Shown here: positions 37,514-47,857 of the stretch, piece by piece
Position numbering within the stretch: the stretch's first letter is position 1
Layout: each line of letters opens with the position of its first letter
Origin: Endozoicomonas sp. GU-1
Lineage (GTDB): Bacteria > Pseudomonadota > Gammaproteobacteria > Pseudomonadales > Endozoicomonadaceae
Direction of reading: 5' to 3'
DNA: 64,000 bases
Assembly (NCBI RefSeq): GCF_027366395.1
Contig: NZ_CP114771.1
Coordinates: forward strand, 1,240,001 to 1,304,000
Program-made: the position numbers and the translations under genes
Notes under the pieces: model-generated
Database searches by the model: none
What the model was told of the DNA's origin: nothing
The model's input: only the letters and a program-made list of their open reading frames with translations

Positions 37514-38971
37514 TTACACTACGGATGTCTGATGACGGACATCGACAAAATGGCCCGCAATGGCCGCCGCAGCCGCCATGGCCGGACTGACCAGATGGGT
37601 TCGCCCGCCAAAGCCCTGGCGACCTTCAAAATTCCGGTTAGAGGTGGATGCACAGTGCTCGCCCTGCCCGAGCTTGTCGGCATTCATGGCCAGACACATG
37701 GAACACCCCGGCTCACGCCACTCAAGGCCAGCGGCCAGAAACACCTTATCCAGCCCTTCTGCCTCCGCCTGGGCCTTGACCAGACCCGAGCCCGGCACCA
37801 CAAGAGCCTCTTTAACCGTGTCAGACACCTGCTTGCCCTTTACGACAGCTGCCGCCTCACGCAAGTCCTCAATGCGCGAATTGGTGCAGGAGCCGATAAA
37901 CACCCGATCAACAGGAATGTCGGTAATCTTCTGGCCAGCGGTTAATCCCATATACTCCAGGGCACGGGCGTAGCCCTCTTTACGGGTTTCATCCGGCGCA
38001 TCCTCCGGGGAAGGTACCCGGGCATCCACCGGCAACACCATCTCCGGGGAAGTTCCCCAGCTGACCTGTGGCTTTATCTCATCGCCATTGAGCACAACGA
38101 TTTGATCAAACACTGCATCACTGTCTGAATGAAGGGTTTCCCAAACCTTGACCGCCTGCTGCCACTGTTCTCCCACCGGAGCAAACGGCCTGCCCTGCAC
38201 ATAGTCAATGGTGGTCTGGTCAACCGCCACCATGCCTGCCCGGGCTCCGGCTTCAATGGCCATATTACAGAGCGTCATTCGCCCTTCCATGGTCATATTA
38301 CGAATGACGTCGCCCCCAAACTCGATGGCAAAGCCGGTACCCCCCGCTGTACCGATACGGCCGATAATCGCGAGGATCACATCTTTCGGCGTGACTCCGG
38401 TGCCCAGGGAACCATCAACCCGAACCAGCATGTTCTTCATCTTCTTGGCCACAAGACACTGGGTCGCCAGTACATGCTCAACTTCCGAGGTTCCGATACC
38501 ATGGGCCAGTGCACCAAAAGCGCCGTGGGTTGAGGTGTGCGAGTCACCGCAGACAACGGTCATGCCCGGCAGAGTCGCGCCCTGCTCCGGGCCAACCACA
38601 TGGACAATGCCCTGGCGCTGATCCTGCATGTCAAACTGGGTGATACCAAAATGATCACAGTTGTCATCCAGCGTCTTGACCTGGATTTTCGACACCGGAT
38701 CCGCAATCCCTTCAATACCGTGCTGGCGCTCATTCAACGTAGTGGGTACATTGTGATCAGGTGTGGCGAGGTTGGCATCCAGCCGCCATGGCTGGCGACC
38801 AGCCAGCTTCAGCCCCTCAAACGCCTGTGGTGATGTCACCTCATGGAGCAACTGCCGGTCGATATAAATCAACGCGGATCCATCGTCACGCTGAAGTACA
38901 AGGTGGGCATCCCACAACTTGTCATAAAGCGTTTTACCCCTGCTTTTCACATCGAAAGCCTGGCCAGCCAT
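37514..38971 (-). CDS. leuC: 3-isopropylmalate dehydratase large subunit
   Basis: Aconitase-family Fe-S subunit of isopropylmalate isomerase, about 485 aa. The cluster cysteines are in FIGSCTNSR and [19 protein letters not shown] and [21 protein letters not shown] are family motifs. The frame extends to 39058, but the conserved N-terminus ([14 protein letters not shown]) and a GAGGGTGG site support the ATG at 38971. Confidence 0.97.
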   Translation of the reverse strand: MAGQAFDVKSRGKTLYDKLWDAHLVLQRDDGSALIYIDRQLLHEVTSPQAFEGLKLAGRQPWRLDANLATPDHNVPTTLNERQHGIEGIADPVSKIQVKTLDDNCDHFGITQFDMQDQRQGIVHVVGPEQGATLPGMTVVCGDSHTSTHGAFGALAHGIGTSEVEHVLATQCLVAKKMKNMLVRVDGSLGTGVTPKDVILAIIGRIGTAGGTGFAIEFGGDVIRNMTMEGRMTLCNMAIEAGARAGMVAVDQTTIDYVQGRPFAPVGEQWQQAVKVWETLHSDSDAVFDQIVVLNGDEIKPQVSWGTSPEMVLPVDARVPSPEDAPDETRKEGYARALEYMGLTAGQKITDIPVDRVFIGSCTNSRIEDLREAAAVVKGKQVSDTVKEALVVPGSGLVKAQAEAEGLDKVFLAAGLEWREPGCSMCLAMNADKLGQGEHCASTSNRNFEGRQGFGGRTHLVSPAMAAAAAIAGHFVDVRHQTSVV

Positions 38972-39418
38972 TGAACCACCCTCATTGCTGCAATAAACAG
39001 AAAAAGACTGTTTTTTGTTTGATTTATGTGCAGTTTTATTACGATTTCTTTCGCGCACATGACACTTTAATGTGAACCAGACTGCGCTTCCCGATAAGTT
39101 CGCAACGATACGTCAACAAACCCTGGTATTTTTATCAAAAATTTCAGCTTATCCCTAAAAATGCCTATCCTAGTCGCTCATAGAAAATTACTCAAATTCA
39201 TCTTTTTTCTGGTTTTGATAACTTTCTGGAATCAAAGGGCACCCAGATTGCTGATTCAGAAGCGTCTTATTAAAGAGCTTTACTACTTTTGCGAACAGGT
39301 TGACGGTTTTATGCCTAGAATAGGCTGGCTGAGAAATAGTTTGAACATTAATGCCTTAGTGTGCTGGTAACTGAAAAGTCAGGAAACACCACTATGAATA
39401 CTAATCGGCCCATGCTCC
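38972..39418. other. Divergent intergenic region leuC / ankyrin gene
   Basis: 447 bases between the divergent leuC and ankyrin genes. A 69-codon frame (39161-39370) looks non-coding. An ATG at 39394 with AGGAAA upstream opens a short frame (MNTNRPMLHVLL) that ends within about 30 codons and may be the original start of the ankyrin gene in another frame. No clear promoter or leucine leader peptide was seen. Confidence 0.4.
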
Positions 39419-41050
39419 ATGTACTGCTCACAGCAAACCGGTCCTGCAGACGCCATCGATGCTTCAGCAACCGGTGATTTCGACGGGCACTCTCTGGTCA
39501 GGACTAATTGCTGCGGGCGCACCGTTCACCTGGGGTGCATTGCTGAAATCCTGGAATGCCGGCCGGGCCATGAACATGAAATTGCAGAAAGAAACTGTTG
39601 TCAATGTCCACCCTTCTTGAAACCGGCAGTGCCGTTGGAGCGTCTGGCCGGGGCTCTGAAAATTGAAACCTCACCCTATTGCGAACCTCTGGCACTTTGT
39701 GCCTGCCGACAAGCTTGCCGTGGGGATATGGACACGTTCAAGACACTATTGGCGCAGGAACCCGGCATTGCCCGACAAGATTTTCGTGAAGCCGTGACCG
39801 GTCAGGGTGTCCGGCTGTTACAGGTTGCTGTCAAGGCAGGCCAGGCGGAACTCACGCAACTTCTGCTCAAGTATTCTGCCGATATCAATGCCGCCGATCA
39901 CCGGGGCAATACGGCCCTGCACCTGGCTACTGCCGGAGGCCATGACCAGTGCCTGAGGGCGTTGCTGAAGCATGGGCCGGAACTCGATTGCAGGGACAAT
40001 ACCGGCTCTACCCCCCTGCATCTGGCCATCGAAAATAATATTGGTGAGTTTCTGGAACTGCTGTTGGATTACGGTGCAGACCCGACGGTTGCCGACGATG
40101 AGGGTCTCACCCCTCTGCACCTGGCTGCGAAAAAAAGCTACATCAATAACCTGCGACAGCTTCTGCAGGATAACAGGGTGGCCATCAATGCCGCTGACCA
40201 GTCCGGCAAGACGCCTCTGCACCATTCTGCCCTGAGCCCCTCGGAAGGTAGCATAGACTGCTTGCAACTGCTGATTACCCACCAGGCGAACGTGAATGCC
40301 GTTAATGAGTCCCTGTGCACGCCTCTGCACCATGCCGTCGTTTACAGCGCTGTCATGGGAAATAGGGAGAAGATGCTCTACCTGATAGACCATGGGGCGG
40401 ATTTGGAAAGCAAAGATATTTCTGGCCAAACCCCATTGCACCGGGCCGCTGACTGGGGGCGTCTCGAGGTGGCGCAACTGTTAATCGCTCACCATGCGGA
40501 TATCCACAGTACCGATAAGAATGGGATGACGCCGCTGCATCTGGCCACGATACAAGGCCATATTGATAACGTGAATCTGCTGATAGCCTGCGGGGCGAAA
40601 CTCTGGGCCACAGACGAATCCGGCAAAACACCGCTGCATCTGGCCGCCTGGTGGGGTCGTACCAAGGTCTTGAAAAAGCTGATGGTATTGGATGGGAAGC
40701 TCAATGCAACCGATGAGTCTGGCAGGACAGCGCTGCACCTGGCCGCCTGGCAAGGCCAGACCGGGATCGTGCAACTGCTGATGGACAAGGTAAAAGAAAT
40801 CAATGTAACCGATAAGACTGGCAAGACCGCGCTGCACCTGGCTGCCTGGCTTGGCCATACGCCAGTCCTGCAACTACTGTTGGACCAGGGGGCGAATCTC
40901 AATGCGACCGATAAGTTTGGCAGAACACCACTGCACCTGGCCGCCCAGAGTGGCCATACCAGGAACCTGCAGCTACTGATTGACCAGGGCGCGGATCTCA
41001 ATATGGCCGATAATTTTGGCGATCCCCCCCCTGCAAGTGGCCATAAATAA
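39419..41050 (+). CDS. Ankyrin-repeat protein with degenerate RING-like N-terminus
   Basis: A 543-aa protein, mostly (about 130-535) an array of about 12 ankyrin repeats of about 33 residues with the TPLHLAA...G pattern. The N-terminal 70 residues are Cys/His-rich: C32-G-R34-T-V-H37-L-G-C40 and a later C-C-Q-C (60-63). This matches the second half of a RING finger, with Arg replacing one ligand and no first CxxC pair. Ankyrin arrays in symbionts commonly bind host proteins, so an effector role is inferred. There is no signal peptide. The exact start is uncertain because a better ribosome site serves an ATG at 39394 in another frame. The DNA repeats are diverged. Confidence 0.8.
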   Translation: MYCSQQTGPADAIDASATGDFDGHSLVRTNCCGRTVHLGCIAEILECRPGHEHEIAERNCCQCPPFLKPAVPLERLAGALKIETSPYCEPLALCACRQACRGDMDTFKTLLAQEPGIARQDFREAVTGQGVRLLQVAVKAGQAELTQLLLKYSADINAADHRGNTALHLATAGGHDQCLRALLKHGPELDCRDNTGSTPLHLAIENNIGEFLELLLDYGADPTVADDEGLTPLHLAAKKSYINNLRQLLQDNRVAINAADQSGKTPLHHSALSPSEGSIDCLQLLITHQANVNAVNESLCTPLHHAVVYSAVMGNREKMLYLIDHGADLESKDISGQTPLHRAADWGRLEVAQLLIAHHADIHSTDKNGMTPLHLATIQGHIDNVNLLIACGAKLWATDESGKTPLHLAAWWGRTKVLKKLMVLDGKLNATDESGRTALHLAAWQGQTGIVQLLMDKVKEINVTDKTGKTALHLAAWLGHTPVLQLLLDQGANLNATDKFGRTPLHLAAQSGHTRNLQLLIDQGADLNMADNFGDPPPASGHK

Positions 41051-41186
41051 TGGCAATATCCATTGTCAGCAGCTGCTGACTGATGCATCCCAGCAACGCT
41101 GGGGTTGGGGTTGCTCTGTTCAGTGACTGCCCAAAATGTTGATGTTCATCGTATGTCTCCGTCGTTTTCTTGTTGACGGATCATTA

Positions 41187-42674
41187 TTAATCCCATTCCA
41201 TGGGAACTACCTCATCACGTTTCATCGTTTGCGCCTTTTTATCCTGTTCCCTCTTCCTGATGGTTTCAACGGCCGCCACGGCATGACCCAACGAGTGGCT
41301 TAAAAATGACTCACCGGCGCTGAAGCCAATACAAAATAAATTCTGACAGGCATTACTTTCCATCGTCTCAGGACAAAGATCCAGATAGCCATTACTTTGA
41401 GTCAGAGAAGGCTTTAAAGTATCAGGAAAGAAGGGATAATCCACTTTTATCCCGGTCAACAGAGCAATATGATCAAATTCTAACTGGAAGCGCTGTGCCT
41501 CCCTCCCTGCCAATTCCTGAACGATATGGCACAACCGTTGGTTTTCAATGCCGACCAGGCTGCAATTCAGTCCCTGTTCATAACCGACTTGATATTTTTC
41601 AGGGCATGCCATTGCCTCTGCCACCGTGTAATGGCGTTCTGATCTTTTATAATTCAGATGCTGGATCAATGGATTCCTTCCCCCTTTACCCGGCTGGTTT
41701 TTCACACTTATGGCTTCTTCTTTAATTTTGGCAGGCAGCAGATGGATAACTTTCATGCCTTTTTGCCAGGCCTCATAGATCGTATCACCGGCTGAAAAAC
41801 TGTTGCCAACCACTAAAACTTTACTGCCCGGTGCTAATTTATCCATCGCCCGGCAGGCCTCATGGGTCCAATGAGAGACATGGGGATTATCCCGTTCCCC
41901 GGGGATATTTAACCAGTTTGGCTTTTTCTTGCCGATCGCCAGCATTAAATAATCACACTGGATCTGGGTCTCCTGCCCGGCCGCTCCCCGAACGATGACG
42001 TCCCAGAAAAGACCACTTTGCCAGACAGAACCGGCCTGAGTTGCAGAGACCACTCGCCCCGGAACTGCACGGGATTCCGTCAATATTTTTTTTCCATAGT
42101 CCTGGTAATACTTGAGCAGAGATTCACCGTCGGTCACCACCCGCTGGCAAGGGCGTGGTGGAGGTGGCAAGGGAATTTTGCGTACATCACATTGTTCAAT
42201 GGGATAGTCAGGCAATCCCATCTCACGGTAGTCGCTCAATGTCTGCTGTGATGGTAGATAAGTGTTCCAACTCCCTCCCACGGGTTCGTCCGAGCACATC
42301 ATCCAGTCCAGTTTTTGCCCACTATCAAAATGCCATTCCAGGCAACGTTCATAGCTGTGCGTTTTTTTATCGTAGAGGGATGCAAACTTCTGCCCCGATA
42401 CCATTTTTACGTCATTAGGGTTATGGCCCCGGGGAGACATATCATGAACCAGCACTTTTCGATCAAGAAATGAATTTTTATTACTGCCAGTACACAGTCT
42501 TTCGTTATGGTAAAACTGCAACCCTTCCAATTGCTGCATGGCAAAAAGGCCGATAGGGCCAGCGCCAACCACCAGTACCTTCACCCGAACCTTCTGACCA
42601 GTGACATGGTTATTCTCAGAAGCAACAGCGGAAGACGGGGAACAGGGAAACGAACTTCTTATTAATGCATTCAT
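41187..42674 (-). CDS. FAD/NAD(P)-binding flavoprotein, monooxygenase-like
   Basis: About 495 aa with two Rossmann motifs: KVLVVGAGPIGLFAMQQLEG near the N-terminus for FAD, and SKVLVVGNSFSAGDTIYEAW in the middle for NAD(P). This two-dinucleotide layout is that of flavin monooxygenases and ornithine-hydroxylase-like proteins. The substrate is unknown. A GTG at 42746 is in frame; the ATG at 42674 gives the natural N-terminus. It is divergent from acuI. Confidence 0.7.
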   Translation of the reverse strand: MNALIRSSFPCSPSSAVASENNHVTGQKVRVKVLVVGAGPIGLFAMQQLEGLQFYHNERLCTGSNKNSFLDRKVLVHDMSPRGHNPNDVKMVSGQKFASLYDKKTHSYERCLEWHFDSGQKLDWMMCSDEPVGGSWNTYLPSQQTLSDYREMGLPDYPIEQCDVRKIPLPPPPRPCQRVVTDGESLLKYYQDYGKKILTESRAVPGRVVSATQAGSVWQSGLFWDVIVRGAAGQETQIQCDYLMLAIGKKKPNWLNIPGERDNPHVSHWTHEACRAMDKLAPGSKVLVVGNSFSAGDTIYEAWQKGMKVIHLLPAKIKEEAISVKNQPGKGGRNPLIQHLNYKRSERHYTVAEAMACPEKYQVGYEQGLNCSLVGIENQRLCHIVQELAGREAQRFQLEFDHIALLTGIKVDYPFFPDTLKPSLTQSNGYLDLCPETMESNACQNLFCIGFSAGESFLSHSLGHAVAAVETIRKREQDKKAQTMKRDEVVPMEWD

Positions 42675-42800
42675 GGCTGCCCGGGTAAAAAATATAACCT
42701 TTCCAATTGAATCAGGATAAAAGCAGCAATAATCAATCCTCGCCACCTGCCAATTGCAGGAGTATAGTTCACGCCCTGACCTTTTTAGAGATTATCGTTT

Positions 42801-43778
42801 ATGTTCAAGGCGCTAGTACTGAACCAGCAGGACAACAACACTGTCGCTTCCATAGAACAGCTGGATGAATCCACCCTGCCCGCCGGGGATGTTATTGTTG
42901 CTGTTGACTATTCATCACTGAATTACAAGGATGGCCTGGCCATCACCGGAAAGGGAAAAATCATCCGTGATTTTCCGATGGTTCCGGGTATCGACTACGC
43001 GGGTCAGGTCATTTCCTCAAGTGATGACCGGTACCAGCCCGGTGATTCGGTTATCCTCACTGGCTGGGGTGTTGGTGAGAACCACTGGGGTGGTATGGCC
43101 GAGAAAGCCAGCGTGCCTGCTAACTACCTGGTTTCCATGCCTGCTGGACTGGACAGCCGCAAGGCCATGATTATCGGTACTGCCGGCCTGACGGCCATGC
43201 TGTGTGTCATGGCGCTGCAAGACGCAGGTATTACCCCTGAGAAAGGTGAGATTCTGGTCACCGGTGCCAGCGGTGGTGTCGGCAGTGTTGCCATAACGCT
43301 GCTGGATCAGCTGGGTTACCAGGTGGTTGCCGCTTCCGGTCGCCCGGAAAACAGTGACTGGTTAAAGTCCATCGGGGCTGACCGGGTGATTGATCGTGCA
43401 GAATTGCTTGAACCTGCACGTCCGCTGGAAAAGCAGCTCTGGGCAGGTGCCATTGACAGCGTCGGCAGCAAGGTTCTGGCCAAGGTACTGGCACAGGTTG
43501 ATTATCAGGGGGCTGTTGCCGCCTGCGGCCTGGCCGGTGGGTTTGATCTGCCAACCACGGTGATGCCTTTTATTCTCAGAGGCGTTAAGCTTCTGGGTGT
43601 TGATTCGGTCATGTGCCCGATTGAAAAACGTATGCAGGCATGGAACCGTATTGCTGAGCTGCTGCCAGAGTCCTTCTACAGCGACGCGGCCAAAGAAGTG
43701 TCACTGGATGTTGTGCCTGAACTGGCAGAGGCCATCACTAATGGACAAGTCACCGGCAGAACACTGATTAAGTTGTAA
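42801..43778 (+). CDS. acuI: MDR-family acrylyl-CoA reductase (AcuI/YhdH)
   Basis: Zinc-free medium-chain dehydrogenase, 325 aa, of the YhdH/AcuI type that reduces acrylyl-CoA with NADPH, relevant to DMSP or acrylate breakdown. It has SSLNYKDGLAITGKGKIIRDFPMVPGIDYAG and the NADPH site VTGASGGVGSVAITLL. Members of marine bacteria often detoxify acrylate from DMSP. No other DMSP gene is next to it here. Confidence 0.9.
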   Translation: MFKALVLNQQDNNTVASIEQLDESTLPAGDVIVAVDYSSLNYKDGLAITGKGKIIRDFPMVPGIDYAGQVISSSDDRYQPGDSVILTGWGVGENHWGGMAEKASVPANYLVSMPAGLDSRKAMIIGTAGLTAMLCVMALQDAGITPEKGEILVTGASGGVGSVAITLLDQLGYQVVAASGRPENSDWLKSIGADRVIDRAELLEPARPLEKQLWAGAIDSVGSKVLAKVLAQVDYQGAVAACGLAGGFDLPTTVMPFILRGVKLLGVDSVMCPIEKRMQAWNRIAELLPESFYSDAAKEVSLDVVPELAEAITNGQVTGRTLIKL

Positions 43779-43805
43779 TCACGCTCTCACCTTCTAAACT
43801 TCTTC

Positions 43806-43838
43806 AAGTCAGATGCGATCACCCAGAGCATCTGACTT
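43806..43838 (+). terminator. Hairpin after acuI
   Basis: The arms AAGTCAGATGC (43806-43816) and GCATCTGACTT (43828-43838) are perfect over 11 bp around an 11-base loop, 28 bases after the acuI stop. Only a short T/C tract follows, so termination may be partial. Confidence 0.55.
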
Positions 43839-43895
43839 CCCTCCAAACGATGCGTACCAACTTTTTTATTTCTCAGTAACTGCCATTGAAAAGCA

Positions 43896-45338
43896 ATGAA
43901 ACACCGTCCGGTATTCTATGTGATTGGCCTGTTCCTGACCGCTTTGGCCAAGTTTATGCTGATTCCGGTCATCTATGATCTGCTGACTGGTGAGTCGAAT
44001 ATCTGGGAATTTGTCGCCGCTGCGGCCATTACGCTGATTAGCGGCGCAGCCCTGACCATCAATTTCAAACCAGAACACTTCAATATGAAGCCCAGACAGG
44101 TGTTTGTACTGACCACACTCTGCTGGGTGGCAGTATGCACTTTTGCAGCACTGCCCTTCTGGTTCAAACTTCCCGTCAGTTTCACCGATGCCTTTTTTGA
44201 AACCATGTCAGGTATTACCACCACCGGATCCACCATATTGACTGGTCTGGATCAGATGCCCCCCAGTGTGCTGATCTGGCGGTCGCTGCTGCAATGGTTT
44301 GGCGGCATCGGTTTTATTGTGATGGCGGTTGCCGTTCTGCCCTTTCTCAAAGTGGGTGGTATGAGGTTGTTCCAGAGCGAATCGTCTGACTGGTCCGAGA
44401 AAGCCATGCCCCGTTCAGGCAGCATTGCCAAGGGTATCGTTACTGTCTATCTGATCATGACGGCTATCTGTGCGTACCTTTATTTCCTGGGCGGTATGAC
44501 CGGCTTTGAGGCCATAAACCATGCTATGACCACAGTCTCAACCGGCGGATATTCCACCTCAGATGCGTCCATGGGGTTATTTAAAAACCCGTTTATTATC
44601 TGGACCAGCACCATTTTCATGATACTTGCCAGCCTCCCTTTTGTTCTTTTTGTTCGCTGTATGCGCGGTGACGTTAACTGCTTTTACCAGGATACCCAGG
44701 TACAGGCCTTTATCGGTTTTCTGCTGATAGTCTGGCTGGTTCTGAGCGTTTGGTTATGCTGCCACTCTGACAACACCTTTCCCCAGTCGCTCACCCTGGT
44801 CTCATTTAATACCACCTCAACCATCACCACCACCGGCTTTGCCTACGGTGACTATACCCTGTGGGGTGGTCTTGCCAACCTCACCTTTTTCTTCCTGTTA
44901 TTGGTGGGCGGTTGTTCAGGGTCAACTGCAGGAGGCATCAAAATTTTCCGGTTTCAAATTGGCGGCAAGCTTCTGAACATTCAGTTAAAGCAACTGGTTC
45001 ACCCCAGGGCCTGTTTTGTACAAACCTATAACGGCCAGCAAATCAGCAGTGACATACTCCGTTCGTTAATCGGTTTCAGTTTCTTCTTCATCCTGTTGAT
45101 TGCTTTAATGAGCCTGTTACTGTCCCTTTGCGATCTCGACCCCATCACCAGTCTTTCCGGAGCCACGACAGCGGTTGCCAATGTCGGTCCCGGCCTGGGA
45201 GCCGTCATTGGCCCTGCAGGAAACTTCAGTTCTCTACCGGATATCGCCAAGTGGCTATTAAGTGCCGGCATGCTGCTGGGCAGGCTTGAGGTGATTACCG
45301 TCCTGGTCCTTTTTACACCTGCTTTCTGGAAGGGCTGA
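43896..45338 (+). CDS. trkH: TrkH-type potassium uptake channel
   Basis: Potassium-translocating membrane subunit of the Trk system, 480 aa with about ten hydrophobic segments. The four pore loops are visible: ITTTGSTI, TTVSTGGYS, TITTTGFAYGDY and VANVGPGLG. It works with the TrkA NAD-binding regulator, not encoded nearby. The stop is only five bases from the stop of the convergent gene at 45344. Confidence 0.95.
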   Translation: MKHRPVFYVIGLFLTALAKFMLIPVIYDLLTGESNIWEFVAAAAITLISGAALTINFKPEHFNMKPRQVFVLTTLCWVAVCTFAALPFWFKLPVSFTDAFFETMSGITTTGSTILTGLDQMPPSVLIWRSLLQWFGGIGFIVMAVAVLPFLKVGGMRLFQSESSDWSEKAMPRSGSIAKGIVTVYLIMTAICAYLYFLGGMTGFEAINHAMTTVSTGGYSTSDASMGLFKNPFIIWTSTIFMILASLPFVLFVRCMRGDVNCFYQDTQVQAFIGFLLIVWLVLSVWLCCHSDNTFPQSLTLVSFNTTSTITTTGFAYGDYTLWGGLANLTFFFLLLVGGCSGSTAGGIKIFRFQIGGKLLNIQLKQLVHPRACFVQTYNGQQISSDILRSLIGFSFFFILLIALMSLLLSLCDLDPITSLSGATTAVANVGPGLGAVIGPAGNFSSLPDIAKWLLSAGMLLGRLEVITVLVLFTPAFWKG

Positions 45339-45343
45339 GGGAT

Positions 45344-47548
45344 TTACTCATGACAACCATGGCCAAAAGCCATAAACCTTCTGGTAACCTGGTCAACTTC
45401 TGCTGGAATCACATTCACCTTTGCCGCGAAAGATACGCGTTGTTTTTCTTTTTTGCGTACATCCCTGGAAGGGTTCAACCAATTAGCCAAAGAGCGCATC
45501 TGATCATCACAATGTTTATTAAGATTTCGATACACATACGCCAGAGAGCTTAAATAAGCAGCCACATTGAGACCTGCGGATGAACCGGGGGTTATCCCGG
45601 GATGCGCTTTAAGTCTATCCAGACCCTGTTCGAAATTGCCATAAATATTAACCGGTATAAAACTTTTGACCTCAGGGAAACGGCCCAGAGAGTGACGCAA
45701 ACCTTTCAATAGCAACTCAGCGGCTTTTATTTCATCGCCAATAAGATGAAATCCCCAACCAGCAGAATGAAGAACCCATATATCATTTGGGAAACATTGA
45801 CAGGCTTCCCGGGAAAAGCTCTCGACGGTATCCCGGTATCGGTGAGGAAGGTGATAATAATCCACAAACAGCGCATTCAACTCTCGCCAGTAATCCCGCC
45901 CATTTTTCGTGCTTCCTGACTCTGAAGGTATAGCATGAGCCGAGCCATGTCTGGATTTTATTGACGGGTAAGGTCGGGCAGCTGGACCGGATTGAACAGA
46001 TTCTGTTGTTTCAGCAGGTTGGGAAGAACAGGAAGGCGTTGCATGATGTTCGCCCCCCCGTTTAGCTTTGTTTTTTCGATTAACTTTGTGCTTTTTACTG
46101 CTGGCGGCTTTAGATTGTGGTTCAACGTCAGGCTGATTGGAGCTGACATCAATATCATCCATGTTTGCCATAACCAGCATATAGTCGGCAGCCTTGTGCT
46201 CATAGTACTCCTCCCGCCATTTAATATCTTTGGCTCTATAATAGTCAGCAGCACTTATGCAGCCCTGAACAATAGCACTGTTATCGCCCAACGTTTCCAG
46301 ACAGGTAATCCATTCTTCGTATAAGGGTACCTGGCTTTCCCCGCTGACCAAAGACTGGTAAATTCGGCTTGCTGCATCAATAGCGCCGGATTTTTCTTCG
46401 CACCTGGCCAGCATATATTGTTTCAATACGTCTGCGGAAGGCTGTTGATAGGAAAAGCAATCGTAACAATCAAGCAATTTGCGAGCATCCTCCCCGGATC
46501 TTTCCAAGGCACACACTGTTGCAGAAAACAACAACTGCAACAGCCCAAGATACTCGGTATATTTTTTCATATCACTCAAATCCGTTTGCTGATATCTCTG
46601 ACAACCATTTTTTACACGGGAAATCAGCATTTCCAGGTCAACATCTTTTCCTGCCAGCAAACTGAATTGTAAAGTATGAATATCTGATTCATCATCACCG
46701 CGCTTCTTTTTCATTTCCAGAAATTGTTTTTCCTGTTCAGTTACACCAGGCATTTGCTGCAAACATTTCAATGCCAACTTCACAGGTAGCTCAGGGCTAA
46801 AGAATGCAGCACAACGCTCACTGCCATCCAAATTCACGCAGCAGGCGATAATATTAAAAACATAATAAAGATCCCACCCTACGTACCAAAACTCTGATAC
46901 AAGCCCCACATCATCCCTGCTAAGTACAATTTTGTAGATCAGCTCAATAATGCCTCCACACTGATTCTTTACGACTTCGGGTAATAACACATTTGTTTCA
47001 GAACCCTGATCAATTAACACTTTATGAATAATGAAAAACATACATTGCATAAAATATTGAGAACTGTAAAAATCAGACAATATCTCAAGAAAACAAGCAA
47101 TATCCTGCTGCCTTATTTCTTTTCCAGTATTGATTGCATATAAGATTCGCACTGTAAGATACTCCAGCTCGCTCAACTTTTTATCTTCTTCAGCTTTTAA
47201 TTCCCTCTTCTTTTTTCTCAGTTGGGCAACGGTCATTTTTTTCCTGGAAACAGGACCAAGCTTATCTTCATTAAAGGCTGGTCCTTTCTCCATAACACCG
47301 ATGGCTTTTACCAGGAGAAGGTATTCCTGAGACCCGGCATCAAAAAAAGCAGAACCGAAACCTGAAGAACCAAGGTAATTATTAGTGAATTTGGGCTCTA
47401 CAGTGCGCCTGGAAAGGCTATCAGTCACCGTAGCGTGCGCTGGATCCTGTTGGCTTGGTAAAAGCGCGTCATGTGTTTCAGACTTGTTAATCCCTTCACC
47501 TGAGGATGCAGGTTCACAGCGGAACAAGTTATATTCTGAGGGAATCAT
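45344..47548 (-). CDS. Uncharacterised 734-aa protein, possible effector
   Basis: I do not recognise the family. It is soluble, with no signal peptide or membrane segment. The helical sequence resembles TPR/SEL-like solenoids in places (CEEKSGAIDAASRIYQSLVSG; ACQCFPNDIWVLHSAG). Near the middle is a basic stretch KKHKVNRKNKAKRGG that looks like a nuclear localization signal. The C-terminus contains R-V-S-F-A-A-K-V-N-V (DNA 45410-45439), resembling a PP1-docking RVxF motif. Neighbours are ordinary metabolic genes. Lineage-specific and possibly host-directed, by inference. Confidence 0.7.
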   Translation of the reverse strand: MIPSEYNLFRCEPASSGEGINKSETHDALLPSQQDPAHATVTDSLSRRTVEPKFTNNYLGSSGFGSAFFDAGSQEYLLLVKAIGVMEKGPAFNEDKLGPVSRKKMTVAQLRKKKRELKAEEDKKLSELEYLTVRILYAINTGKEIRQQDIACFLEILSDFYSSQYFMQCMFFIIHKVLIDQGSETNVLLPEVVKNQCGGIIELIYKIVLSRDDVGLVSEFWYVGWDLYYVFNIIACCVNLDGSERCAAFFSPELPVKLALKCLQQMPGVTEQEKQFLEMKKKRGDDESDIHTLQFSLLAGKDVDLEMLISRVKNGCQRYQQTDLSDMKKYTEYLGLLQLLFSATVCALERSGEDARKLLDCYDCFSYQQPSADVLKQYMLARCEEKSGAIDAASRIYQSLVSGESQVPLYEEWITCLETLGDNSAIVQGCISAADYYRAKDIKWREEYYEHKAADYMLVMANMDDIDVSSNQPDVEPQSKAASSKKHKVNRKNKAKRGGEHHATPSCSSQPAETTESVQSGPAARPYPSIKSRHGSAHAIPSESGSTKNGRDYWRELNALFVDYYHLPHRYRDTVESFSREACQCFPNDIWVLHSAGWGFHLIGDEIKAAELLLKGLRHSLGRFPEVKSFIPVNIYGNFEQGLDRLKAHPGITPGSSAGLNVAAYLSSLAYVYRNLNKHCDDQMRSLANWLNPSRDVRKKEKQRVSFAAKVNVIPAEVDQVTRRFMAFGHGCHE

Positions 47549-47651
47549 AATAATTCATTAATCCATTAGATAATGGCCCATTATCAGCGGTGCTGAGCAC
47601 AACTCACTGGCCAATAAACGCATATAAAAACAGATTTTGCAGACCCAGTGA

Positions 47652-47660
47652 TGGTATAAT
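47652..47660 (+). promoter_or_regulatory. Extended -10 promoter for the acyl-CoA ligase
   Basis: TGGTATAAT contains a perfect -10 box (47655-47660) with the TGn extension. No good -35 is needed for extended -10 promoters and none is seen. It lies about 200 bases before the acyl-CoA ligase start, in the 309-base divergent gap 47549-47857. Confidence 0.4.
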
Positions 47661-47857
47661 CTGCACTTATCTGACAAGAATGGCGGGTTTTGTTTACATC
47701 CAGCAATTATCGTTACTAACCGTTACATTTTCCCGCTCAGAATTTCACCAAAAATGACGTGGATCAATTTTGGTCTTTCAAGCCATCCTGTAACATCTGG
47801 CTTCCATTATTTTGTTGTCTACCTTTCATCCAGCTGTTGAGAATACGTTCCGTGCCG

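Noticed and set aside
39090-39120. Possible minus-strand leuC promoter with TTGACG
   Set aside because: The only -10-like sequence lies 11 bases away, too close for sigma70.
39161-39370. 69-codon frame upstream of the ankyrin gene
   Set aside because: No ribosome site or domain; composition fits AT-rich intergenic DNA.
39890-41030. Regular 99-bp periodicity considered as a DNA repeat or CRISPR
   Set aside because: It is the codon-level trace of about 33-residue ankyrin repeats; units are diverged and no spacers or cas genes exist.
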